A stretch of DNA of 64,000 bases from NCBI GenBank assembly GCA_902626365.1, contig CACOFE010000001.1:62001-126000 (forward strand), written 5' to 3'. Below the pieces are notes generated by a model. It was not told the DNA's origin, ran no database searches, and saw only the letters and a list, made by a program, of their open reading frames with translations. Source of the stretch: an uncultured Bacteroidota bacterium. GTDB lineage: Bacteria > Bacteroidota > Bacteroidia > Flavobacteriales > Flavobacteriaceae. Positions 9,206-16,022 of the stretch are shown here, piece after piece. The stretch's first letter is position 1. Each line of letters opens with the position of its first letter. The position numbers and the translations under genes were made by a program.

Positions 9206-9233
9206 AAAAGGGAGTAAAAACTACTCCCTTAAT
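9206..9233. terminator. Hairpin between the sugar dehydrogenase gene and the 3' trp leader copy
   Basis: Inverted repeat GGGAGTA / TACTCCC with a 5-base loop (9210-9228). Read on the minus strand it is followed by a long T-rich run, so it is a good intrinsic terminator for transcription leaving the trp region. Read on the plus strand the tail is only TTAATT, so it ends the sugar dehydrogenase message less strongly. It stands where copy B of the trp leader has its own GC-rich hairpin. Confidence 0.75.
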
Positions 9234-9293
9234 TAAACATAAATAAATAAACAAACTAAAACTAATTACTAACTATATAACTTAAAATGTTAC

Positions 9294-9329
9294 AAAAAAA
9301 AAGCTTATCGTGATGATAAGCTTTTTTTT
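9294..9329 (-). terminator. Attenuator terminator of the 3' (orphan) trp leader copy
   Basis: Stem GCTTATC / GATAAGC with a 5-base loop, flanked by A9 and T8 runs, so it can work in both directions. It lies 23 bases after the stop codon of the WWW leader peptide at 9352-9408, exactly the layout of the attenuator upstream of trpE. No minus-strand gene lies downstream; the next thing is the second hairpin at 9208-9230. Confidence 0.85.
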
Positions 9330-9351
9330 AAATTAAAATATAGCAACTACC

Positions 9352-9408
9352 TCACGAAATGAATATTTCATGTTTCCACCACCACATATTTAATTGTAAT
9401 TTTTTCAT
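9352..9408 (-). CDS. trpL: Orphan trp leader peptide, second copy (3' of trpA)
   Basis: An 18-codon reading frame encoding MKKLQLNMWWWKHEIFIS, beginning 36 bases after the trpA stop. Three consecutive UGG codons (residues 9-11) make it a tryptophan-starvation sensor by design. It differs from the trpE-proximal copy only at residues 16-17 (F-I in place of L-V) plus one silent change, and keeps the TCG-TGA end that may form the antiterminator. As part of the trpA message it would be an eighth cistron. I see no gene it could regulate downstream on this strand. Intact frame and terminator argue against simple decay, though a recent duplication would look the same. Confidence 0.8.
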   Translation of the reverse strand: MKKLQLNMWWWKHEIFIS

Positions 9409-9444
9409 TGATGTAAATATAACAAACTATCTTAATAAAAAAAA

Positions 9445-10209
9445 TTAAATTTTAATTTGATTGATGAAATTGCGGATGTTTTTTAAACCATTTTTTTGAA
9501 TGTATTTTATAAAAGCGCTACCCACAATACAACCCTTTGAGTATTTACTAGCAATGACGAAATTTTCATTATTTGAAATTCCAAAACCAATAATTTTAGG
9601 TGTAGATAAATTCATTTTTTCTAATTTTCTGAAATAATTTATACTGTTTTCATTTAATTTATTTGTAGAGCCAGTTATACTTGATGAACTTACAACATAA
9701 AGAAATCCATCGCTATTTTTGTCTATATATTCTATTCTTTTTTTACTAGTTTGCGGAGTAATTAAAAATATATTTTGAAGCTGATTTTTTTCAAAAATTC
9801 TCTTATAATTTGAAAGGTAAATATCAATTGGTAAGTCAGGAATTATCAAGCCATCAATTCCAATTTCATTACACTTTTCACAAAATTCCTCAACTCCAAA
9901 TTGGAAAATAGGATTGAAATACCCCATAATTATTAAAGGAATATTGACATGATTTCTAATTTCTTTGAGTTGTTCAAACAAAATATTTGTTGATATTCCA
10001 TTATCTAATGCAATTTTTGAGCTCATCTGAATAGTCTCACCATCAGCTAAAGGGTCACTAAATGGTAAACCAATTTCAATCATATCCACACTAGCAGAAA
10101 CTAAATTTTTAATTATTTCAATTGTACTATTTAATTCAGGAAATCCTGCAGTAAAATATATTGACAAAATATCGTCTTTTTCTTTAAGAGTTTTGCTAAT
10201 TCTGTTCAT
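9445..10209 (-). CDS. trpA: Tryptophan synthase alpha chain
   Basis: 254 residues, TIM barrel. It cleaves indole-3-glycerol phosphate to indole and glyceraldehyde-3-phosphate and channels indole to TrpB. The catalytic acids are Glu45 in DMIEIGLPFSDP and Asp56 in LADGETIQ, matching Glu49/Asp60 of the enterobacterial enzyme. The phosphate-binding end (GFGISNN, then GCIVGSAFIK) is present. Its ATG overlaps the trpB stop by one base. It is the last structural gene of the operon; after its stop there are 36 bases to an orphan WWW leader peptide. Confidence 0.96.
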   Translation of the reverse strand: MNRISKTLKEKDDILSIYFTAGFPELNSTIEIIKNLVSASVDMIEIGLPFSDPLADGETIQMSSKIALDNGISTNILFEQLKEIRNHVNIPLIIMGYFNPIFQFGVEEFCEKCNEIGIDGLIIPDLPIDIYLSNYKRIFEKNQLQNIFLITPQTSKKRIEYIDKNSDGFLYVVSSSSITGSTNKLNENSINYFRKLEKMNLSTPKIIGFGISNNENFVIASKYSKGCIVGSAFIKYIQKNGLKNIRNFINQIKI

Positions 10210-11390
10210 TATATATTAAAATAATTTATATAATTCTCTAGATCTTTATCACCTCTACCTGAAAGGTTTAAAACAATTATATCAGTCGAATTAAATTTTT
10301 TATGATCAAATACTGCTAAAGCATGTGAGGTTTCAATAGCAGGAATAATTCCTTCAAGTTGTGACAATTGTAAACCAGCTGACATTGCCTCATCATCATC
10401 TATTGAAATAAACTCTCCTCTTCCAGTGCAAAATAAATTAGCATGCATAGGCCCTATTCCTGGATAATCTAATCCAGCTGAAATTGAATAGGGTTCAGTA
10501 ATTTGACCGTCATCGGTTTGCATAAGTAAGGTCTTACTACCATGTATAATTCCGGTTTTACCCAATTTTGTAGTCGCAGCTGATTTTCCAGAATTTACTC
10601 CTTTTCCAGATGCCTCAACACAAATAATTTTTACTCTTTCATCATCCAAATAATCATAAAACGTTCCAGCCGCATTACTTCCCCCACCTACACAAGCGAT
10701 TAAATAATCTGGGTAATTTCTTCTTTCAACTAAAAGAAGTTGCTCTTTAATCTCTTTCGAAATAACAGACTGAAATCTAGCAACCATGTCAGGAAAAGGA
10801 TGCGGTCCAACAACGCTCCCAACAATATAATGAGTATCAATTGGATTGTTAATCCAGTCTCTCATTGCTTCATTAGTCGCATCTTTTAAAGTTGAACTTC
10901 CAGATGTTACAGGAATGACATCAGCTCCTAACATTTTCATTCTTGCAACATTTGGAGCCTGTCTTTTAACGTCAGTAGCACCCATATATACGATACATTT
11001 TAAACCCATTAAAGCACAAACTGTTGCTGTAGCCACTCCATGTTGTCCTGCTCCAGTTTCAGCGATAATCCGCGATTTTTTTAATCTTTTTGCAAGGATT
11101 ATTTGTCCTATTGTATTGTTAATTTTATGGGCTCCTGTGTGATTTAGATCTTCTCTTTTTAAATATATTTTAGCTGAATATTTTTCTGATAAATTTTTTG
11201 AAAAATATAGTGGAGATGGCCTACCAACATAGTCTTTAAGCAATTGATTAAATTCTTGCTGAAAACTATCATCACTCATTATTTTAATATAATTTTCTTT
11301 AAGCTCATCAATATTATGTAAGAGCATTTCTGGAATATATGCGCCTCCAAAATCTCCGTAGTAACCTTTAGAATTTACATTATAACTCAT
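10209..11390 (-). CDS. trpB: Tryptophan synthase beta chain
   Basis: 393 residues, PLP enzyme that joins indole and serine to make tryptophan. Lys89 in [10 protein letters not shown] carries the PLP Schiff base (Lys87 in E. coli numbering), GGGSNAAG binds the cofactor phosphate, and GRGEF and the SGRGDKD tail are as in TrpB1 of standard operons. It overlaps trpF by 11 bases and trpA by 1 base, consistent with coupled translation giving alpha and beta in equal amounts. Confidence 0.97.
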   Translation of the reverse strand: MSYNVNSKGYYGDFGGAYIPEMLLHNIDELKENYIKIMSDDSFQQEFNQLLKDYVGRPSPLYFSKNLSEKYSAKIYLKREDLNHTGAHKINNTIGQIILAKRLKKSRIIAETGAGQHGVATATVCALMGLKCIVYMGATDVKRQAPNVARMKMLGADVIPVTSGSSTLKDATNEAMRDWINNPIDTHYIVGSVVGPHPFPDMVARFQSVISKEIKEQLLLVERRNYPDYLIACVGGGSNAAGTFYDYLDDERVKIICVEASGKGVNSGKSAATTKLGKTGIIHGSKTLLMQTDDGQITEPYSISAGLDYPGIGPMHANLFCTGRGEFISIDDDEAMSAGLQLSQLEGIIPAIETSHALAVFDHKKFNSTDIIVLNLSGRGDKDLENYINYFNI

Positions 11391-11988
11391 TTTTAAAATT
11401 TTTAATTAATTCATAATCTTTTTTTGCATACTCAATTTCAAAGTGACTATTAATATCTATTGCTAAACAGTATTTTGAAATTGTTGAACTAAAAAAGTCT
11501 TTTAGTTCCTCTATATTGTGTAAACCAATACCACCACTTAAGAAATATGGTTTATTAAATTTATAGTTTGTTAAAATTTTCCAGTCAAAAGATATTCCAT
11601 TACCCCCCGGTAATTTTCCTTTTGTATCAAAAAGAAAATAATCGCATTTCATATAATTTTCAGTTGAATTAAAATTGAAATTTTTATCAATTGAAAAGGC
11701 TTTTATTATCTTAACATCTCGAATTTGTGATATAAAATCAGGTTTCTCATTTCCATGTAATTGCACCATATCTAAATTATATTTTTCAATAATAAAGTTT
11801 AGGTATTCGATTTCAGGATCAACAAAAACACCTACTTTTTTAATATTTTTATTAACTCTTGGTATTGGTTCATTATCGAAAAATCTTTTTGATTTATTAT
11901 AAAATATAAAGCCCATATAATCAGGGTTTAATTTTGAAATTAAACTGATATTATCATTATATTTCATGCCACATATTTTTAATTTCAT
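11380..11988 (-). CDS. trpF: Phosphoribosylanthranilate isomerase
   Basis: 202 residues, a stand-alone TIM barrel not fused to TrpC as it is in enterobacteria. It carries out the Amadori rearrangement of phosphoribosylanthranilate. Cys6 in KICGMK and Asp121 in [12 protein letters not shown] are the expected catalytic base and acid, and LSGGIG provides the phosphate site. It overlaps trpC by 4 bases and trpB by 11, inside the trpEGDCFBA operon. Confidence 0.95.
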   Translation of the reverse strand: MKLKICGMKYNDNISLISKLNPDYMGFIFYNKSKRFFDNEPIPRVNKNIKKVGVFVDPEIEYLNFIIEKYNLDMVQLHGNEKPDFISQIRDVKIIKAFSIDKNFNFNSTENYMKCDYFLFDTKGKLPGGNGISFDWKILTNYKFNKPYFLSGGIGLHNIEELKDFFSSTISKYCLAIDINSHFEIEYAKKDYELIKNFKNEL

Positions 11989-12770
11989 ACTTCAATTTTT
12001 TTTATAAATTCGCTAGCAGCCAGGCCCGGATTTATTGTTTTCATAAAATATTCTCCAATTAAAAAACCATTGAACCCATATTTCCTTAAATCTTTGACAG
12101 TATTATAATTGTCAATTCCACTCTCTGAAATCTTTAAAAAATCACTAGGAATTTTTTTTGAGATTTTTTTTGAGATGTTTATATCTGTTTTAAATATTTT
12201 TAAATCCCTATTATTCACTCCGATCAAATCTATATAAGGATTCATCACCTTTTCTAGTTCATTCTCATTATGAATTTCTGCCAAGACTTCTAGATGTAAC
12301 TCATTAGCTAGCTTGGACAGCTTGAAAATTTCCTGTTTACTTAAAACTGAAGCAATTAATAAAATTACATCAGCGCCTATTGATTTTGATTCAACAATCT
12401 GAAATTCATCTAAAATAAAATCTTTTCTTAAAATTGGTCCTTCAAAAATTTCTCTAGCAATTTTTAAATCATCATTTGTCCCGCCAAAGAAATCAAAGTC
12501 TGTTAGAACTGAAATTCCACAAACTCCTGCATCTTGATATCCGCGAATCACCTCTTGTATTTTTAGTTCATTGTTGATGATATCTTTTGATGGAGATTTT
12601 CTTTTATGCTCTGCAATTATTCCAGAGATGCTTGATTTTAATTTGCTTTTTAAAGAAATAGTTTCTCTATCAAAAAATAAAGAAGACTCTAATTGACTTG
12701 TAGAATAATTTAGTTTGAGATGACTTATCTCATTTTTTTTGTGACGAATTATTTTATTCAAAACATTCAT
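11985..12770 (-). CDS. trpC: Indole-3-glycerol phosphate synthase
   Basis: 261 residues. It closes the indole ring from carboxyphenylaminodeoxyribulose phosphate. The hallmark IIAEHKRKSPSK (about residues 50-61) with catalytic Glu and Lys, the ILRKDFILDEFQI segment, GVNNRDL and SESGI at the barrel's C-terminal face are all present. The start ATG overlaps the trpD stop by 4 bases, so the gene is coupled to its neighbours. Confidence 0.96.
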   Translation of the reverse strand: MNVLNKIIRHKKNEISHLKLNYSTSQLESSLFFDRETISLKSKLKSSISGIIAEHKRKSPSKDIINNELKIQEVIRGYQDAGVCGISVLTDFDFFGGTNDDLKIAREIFEGPILRKDFILDEFQIVESKSIGADVILLIASVLSKQEIFKLSKLANELHLEVLAEIHNENELEKVMNPYIDLIGVNNRDLKIFKTDINISKKISKKIPSDFLKISESGIDNYNTVKDLRKYGFNGFLIGEYFMKTINPGLAASEFIKKIEV

Positions 12771-13762
12771 TTACTTAGTTCAATTAATGTGTTAAATGAT
12801 TTAAAGGCTTTTTTACTTAATAATGAGTCTTTTGCTAAGTCAAAAGCTTCAGAAATTCCAATTTCTTTTGCAGTAGAAATTGCCAAAGCAGAGTTTGCAA
12901 GAACCACATCAGTTTGCTCTTTCGTAGATCTCAAATTTAAAACATCAAGAAAAATTGAAGCAGCTTGCTCTATAGTATTACCACCAAAGATTTTTTCAGG
13001 GGAAATTATCTTTGAATCAAAATCTTTAGGTTTTATTAATAACTCATTATTATTTGAAACAACTTTTGAATCTCCTGTTAATGAAATTTCATCGTATCCA
13101 TCTAAAGAATGAACAATTGAATATTTAAATCCCCTAGTTGTTTCAAAAACAGATTTATAAAGTCTTAGAATATCCAATCCGTATACACCAACAAGTTGAT
13201 TATTTGGTCGACAAGGATTTACCAATGGACCTAAAATATTAAAAAATGTTTTCATTCCGAGTGCCTTTCTCACAGGTGCAACATTTTTCATTGCAGGATG
13301 AAATAATGGAGCATGTAAGACACATATATGGGCCTTATTTAAACAGGTTTTTAAAAAGTCTTCTTCATTTGTAAATTTTATACCAAAATACTCTAACACA
13401 TTGGATGAACCACAAGCTGAAGAAACAGAATAATTACCATGTTTTGCAACATGAATTCCTGCACCAGCTGTAACAAAAGATGCCAGGGTAGAAATATTAA
13501 ATGTATTTTTATTATCACCCCCGGTACCACACAAATCAATGGTTTTAAAATCACTAAAATCCAATTTTACACATAATTCTAGCAATGCATCTCTAAATCC
13601 AATTAGCTCATTTGTTGATGTTCCTCTTAACATAAAAACTGTCAAAAAAGAAGCAACCTGTTCATGATTATATTTTCCCATTGAAATATCAATAAGAATT
13701 TCTTTAGATTCTTTTTCATCTAAATTTTCATGATTTATTAATCTTGTTAAAATTTCTTTCAT
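12767..13762 (-). CDS. trpD: Anthranilate phosphoribosyltransferase
   Basis: 331 residues. It transfers the phosphoribosyl group of PRPP to anthranilate. The GTGGD motif (79-83) in DLCGTGGDNKNTFNIS binds PRPP, and KHGNYSVSSACGSSNVLE is the second family signature. It is a stand-alone enzyme, not fused to the TrpG glutaminase. One base separates it from trpG upstream, and it overlaps trpC downstream. Confidence 0.96.
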   Translation of the reverse strand: MKEILTRLINHENLDEKESKEILIDISMGKYNHEQVASFLTVFMLRGTSTNELIGFRDALLELCVKLDFSDFKTIDLCGTGGDNKNTFNISTLASFVTAGAGIHVAKHGNYSVSSACGSSNVLEYFGIKFTNEEDFLKTCLNKAHICVLHAPLFHPAMKNVAPVRKALGMKTFFNILGPLVNPCRPNNQLVGVYGLDILRLYKSVFETTRGFKYSIVHSLDGYDEISLTGDSKVVSNNNELLIKPKDFDSKIISPEKIFGGNTIEQAASIFLDVLNLRSTKEQTDVVLANSALAISTAKEIGISEAFDLAKDSLLSKKAFKSFNTLIELSK

Positions 13763-13763
13763 T

Positions 13764-14327
13764 TTAATTATTAATCCAGTTTTCTATAATTTTTTTTCCA
13801 TAAGGGGTTAAAATAGATTCAGGATGAAACTGAACTCCCTTAACGTCATATTGGGTATGTCTTATCGACATAATTTGCTTATTGTCATCAACAGACGTTA
13901 TTTCAAGTTGTTCAGAAATATTATCTACGACCCATGAATGATATCTGGCTGCCTGAAAATTATTTTTGAATCCATGAAAAATTGATTCGTCTTTTACACA
14001 AAGGTTTATGTTCGATGAAATTCCATGAAATACTTCATCTAAATTTTTCAAAGATCCACCATAAACTTCAGCAATAGCTTGTTGGCCGAGACATATTCCA
14101 AGAATACTTTTTGTTGGACCATACTTTTCAATTACTTTTTTCAATAGACCTGCCTCGTCGGGAATACCAGGGCCAGGCGATAATAAAATTTTATCAAATT
14201 TTGAAACATCATCTAAATCAAATTTATCATTTCTAACAACGGTTACATCATAATTCATTTCCTTAATTAGGTGTACCAAATTATAAGTAAAACTATCGTA
14301 ATTATCTATTACTAAAACCCTATTCAT
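13764..14327 (-). CDS. trpG: Anthranilate synthase component II (glutamine amidotransferase)
   Basis: 187 residues from the ATG at 14327, which gives the standard N terminus MNRVLVIDNYDSFTYN; an in-frame start 8 codons earlier would overlap trpE and adds nothing conserved. It supplies ammonia from glutamine to TrpE. The triad is Cys79 (GICLGQQ), His168 and Glu170 (FHPES). LSPGPGIP and the histidine of RYHSW are also present. It starts one base after the trpE stop codon. It could also serve para-aminobenzoate synthase, as some TrpG proteins do. Confidence 0.95.
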   Translation of the reverse strand: MNRVLVIDNYDSFTYNLVHLIKEMNYDVTVVRNDKFDLDDVSKFDKILLSPGPGIPDEAGLLKKVIEKYGPTKSILGICLGQQAIAEVYGGSLKNLDEVFHGISSNINLCVKDESIFHGFKNNFQAARYHSWVVDNISEQLEITSVDDNKQIMSIRHTQYDVKGVQFHPESILTPYGKKIIENWINN

Positions 14328-14328
14328 T

Positions 14329-15726
14329 TTATAATTTATCAGCCATTTCAATTGACTTTGTTAACGCATTTAATTTATTGTAAACCTCTTGTAATTCATT
14401 ATTTTCATCTGACTTATCTACGATACCAGCACCTGCTTGCCAATACAAAAAGTTATTTTTACTTAGGAAGGTTCTTATCATTATTGCATGATTAAAATCC
14501 CCGTTGAAATCTAAAATTCCTATTGCACCTCCATAATAACCTCTATTAGTTTTTTCATATTTTTCGATTAATGTCATAGCCATGTGTTTTGGAGCTCCAG
14601 AAAGAGTTCCAGCAGGAAAAGTGTCTGCAATTATTTTTAAATTTTTATCATTTGTATCCAGCTTACCGGTAACTTTACTTACTAAATGAATAACATGAGA
14701 GAAATATTGAACTTCTTTAAATTTTTCAACCTTAACAAGCTCACAATTCCTACTTAAATCATTTCTAGCAAGATCAACTAACATAACATGCTCACTTCCT
14801 TCTTTTGGGTCATTTAGCAGTTTTTCAGCAAGTATTTTATCCTCTGTTTCATTTCCAGTTCTTTTAAATGTACCTGCGATAGGGTGAATTTCAGCTAACT
14901 TTTGCTTGATAACAAGTTGGGCTTCCGGTGAACTACCAAAAATTTTGTAACCTCCATAATCAAAATAAAATAAGTAAGGGGAGGGGTTTATACTTCTTAA
15001 TGCTCTGTATACATTGAAGTCATCTCCAGAAAATTTTTGAGAAAATCGCCTAGATAAAACCAGTTGAAAAACGTCTCCTCTTTTACAATGATTCTTGGCA
15101 TAATTGACTTGTTTTATAAATTCTTTATCTGTTAGATTTGAATTTATATCATCAATAGAATTAAATTTATAATTACTTGAACTAGATACTTTTATAAGTT
15201 GATATATTTTGTCAATATTATTTTGCTCATCTGAAGAATGACAAAAAATATAAGCTTCATTCCTGAAATGATTAATTGCAATAATATTTTTATAAATACC
15301 ATAATACATTTCAGGAATTTTTACTGAATCTTCTTTCACACTAATTTCTAAATCCTCAAAATATTTTACAGCATCATAAGAGGTGTATCCAAAAAGACCG
15401 TTGCTAATGAATGGTAATTCAGATGATTCAACCTTAAATCGATTTATGAAATTTTGCAGTTCAATGATTAAATTTTCTTTAGAGCAAGAAATCTCATTGT
15501 TTGACTTGTCAGGAAATTTCGTTGATAGAATATCTTCAAAAACTTCAAAAGATGCAATCTGATTAAAGCATATATATGAGAAACTGTTATTATTTGAGTT
15601 GTAATCGCTACTCTCTAAGAGAAGGCTATTAGGATATTTATCTCTAATTCTTAAATAAACACTTACAGGCGTAATTGTGTCTACTAAAAATTTCTTTTTA
15701 TATGTCTTTAATCTAAATTTTTTCAT
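14329..15726 (-). CDS. trpE: Anthranilate synthase component I
   Basis: 465 residues. It converts chorismate to anthranilate, the first committed and feedback-inhibited step of tryptophan synthesis. The N-terminal LLES motif (residues 36-39) is the tryptophan-binding feedback site, so the enzyme is probably inhibited by the end product. C-terminal chorismate-binding blocks are present: HPIAGTFKRTG, EHVMLVDLARNDL, TLSGAPKHMAM and GAIGILDFNGDFNHAIMIRT. It is the first gene of the operon, preceded by a WWW leader peptide, a terminator and a GC-rich hairpin. Expression should therefore rise when charged tRNA-Trp falls. Confidence 0.97.
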   Translation of the reverse strand: MKKFRLKTYKKKFLVDTITPVSVYLRIRDKYPNSLLLESSDYNSNNNSFSYICFNQIASFEVFEDILSTKFPDKSNNEISCSKENLIIELQNFINRFKVESSELPFISNGLFGYTSYDAVKYFEDLEISVKEDSVKIPEMYYGIYKNIIAINHFRNEAYIFCHSSDEQNNIDKIYQLIKVSSSSNYKFNSIDDINSNLTDKEFIKQVNYAKNHCKRGDVFQLVLSRRFSQKFSGDDFNVYRALRSINPSPYLFYFDYGGYKIFGSSPEAQLVIKQKLAEIHPIAGTFKRTGNETEDKILAEKLLNDPKEGSEHVMLVDLARNDLSRNCELVKVEKFKEVQYFSHVIHLVSKVTGKLDTNDKNLKIIADTFPAGTLSGAPKHMAMTLIEKYEKTNRGYYGGAIGILDFNGDFNHAIMIRTFLSKNNFLYWQAGAGIVDKSDENNELQEVYNKLNALTKSIEMADKL

Positions 15727-15737
15727 TTTTACTTCTT

Positions 15738-15761
15738 AATGGGGGCTTTTACACCCCCGTT
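15738..15761 (-). other. GC-rich hairpin just upstream of trpE
   Basis: Stem AATGGGGG / CCCCCGTT (8 pairs, one T-G) with an 8-base loop, ending 11 bases before the trpE ATG. On the minus strand no U tract follows, so it is not a terminator. It could mark a 5' processing or stability site or limit access to the trpE start. The orphan leader copy has a hairpin (9208-9230) in the corresponding place, but there it has a terminator-type tail. Confidence 0.55.
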
Positions 15762-15790
15762 AAAAAAACAAACTAAAACCAATCATGAAC

Positions 15791-15823
15791 AAAAAAAAAG
15801 CTTATCGTGATGATAAGCTTTTT
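15791..15823 (-). terminator. trp attenuator terminator
   Basis: Stem AAAAAGCTTATC / GATAAGCTTTTT around a 5-base loop, followed on the minus strand by nine T. It lies 25 bases after the leader peptide stop codon and 64 bases before trpE. The loop and 3' stem contain TCACGA (bases 15805-15810), complementary to TCGTGA at the leader's end (15849-15854). Pairing of those two would break the terminator when a ribosome stalls on the Trp codons. Confidence 0.88.
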
Positions 15824-15848
15824 CTCAAATTAAAATATAGCGACTACC

Positions 15849-15905
15849 TCACGAAACTAAAATTTCATGTTTCCACCACCACATATTTAATTGTAATTTT
15901 TTCAT
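15849..15905 (-). CDS. trpL: trp operon leader peptide
   Basis: 18 codons encoding MKKLQLNMWWWKHEILVS, with three consecutive UGG codons at positions 9-11. It lies in the leader of trpE on the same strand, 123 bases upstream of the trpE ATG, and is followed by an intrinsic terminator. This is the classical layout in which ribosome stalling at Trp codons prevents terminator folding and lets RNA polymerase enter the operon. In Bacteroidota, leader peptides with runs of Trp before trpE are expected by analogy with other amino-acid attenuators. Too short for routine gene callers. No strong -7 box is visible upstream; TATATTTA at 15908-15915 is closest but very near the ATG. Confidence 0.9.
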   Translation of the reverse strand: MKKLQLNMWWWKHEILVS

Positions 15906-15974
15906 TGATATAAATATAAGAATCTATTTATTTAAATTAAAAATGAAATGAAAAAAATTTTAATTTTTTTTTTG

Positions 15975-16005
15975 ATTGAATACCCGAATAAATAGCCGAC
16001 ATTTG
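15975..16005 (+). promoter_or_regulatory. Candidate promoter of the DEAD-box helicase gene
   Basis: ATTG (15975-15978) and GACATTTG (15998-16005), 19 bases apart, approximate the Bacteroidota TTTG-N19-TANNTTTG promoter, with one mismatch in the -7 T. It would start transcription about 10-12 bases before the ATG at 16023. Confidence 0.45.
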
Positions 16006-16022
16006 CAGCGAGAATTAATTTT

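Larger units (their letters stand above)
9294..9430 (-). repeat. Direct repeat arm A: second copy of the trp leader/attenuator
   Basis: 137 bases aligned without gaps to 15791-15927 with 9 mismatches (about 93% identity, counted by hand), at a constant offset of 6497. A further 14-base match (9249-9262 with 15766-15779) shows the copied tract ran past the terminator. The two arms have the same orientation and bracket the whole trpEGDCFBA operon. No transposase or terminal inverted repeats accompany them. Confidence 0.9.
15791..15927 (-). repeat. Direct repeat arm B: trp leader/attenuator upstream of trpE
   Basis: Partner of 9294-9430: gapless over 137 bases with 9 mismatches by hand count. 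The identical parts include the start and first 15 codons of the leader, the TCG-TGA end and the terminator stem and loop. Mismatches fall at codons 15-17, the spacer and the flanks. Confidence 0.9.

Noticed and set aside
9294-15927. Direct repeats as an insertion sequence, integron or composite transposon around trp
   Set aside because: No transposase or integrase, no terminal inverted repeats; the repeat is fully explained as a trp leader/attenuator.
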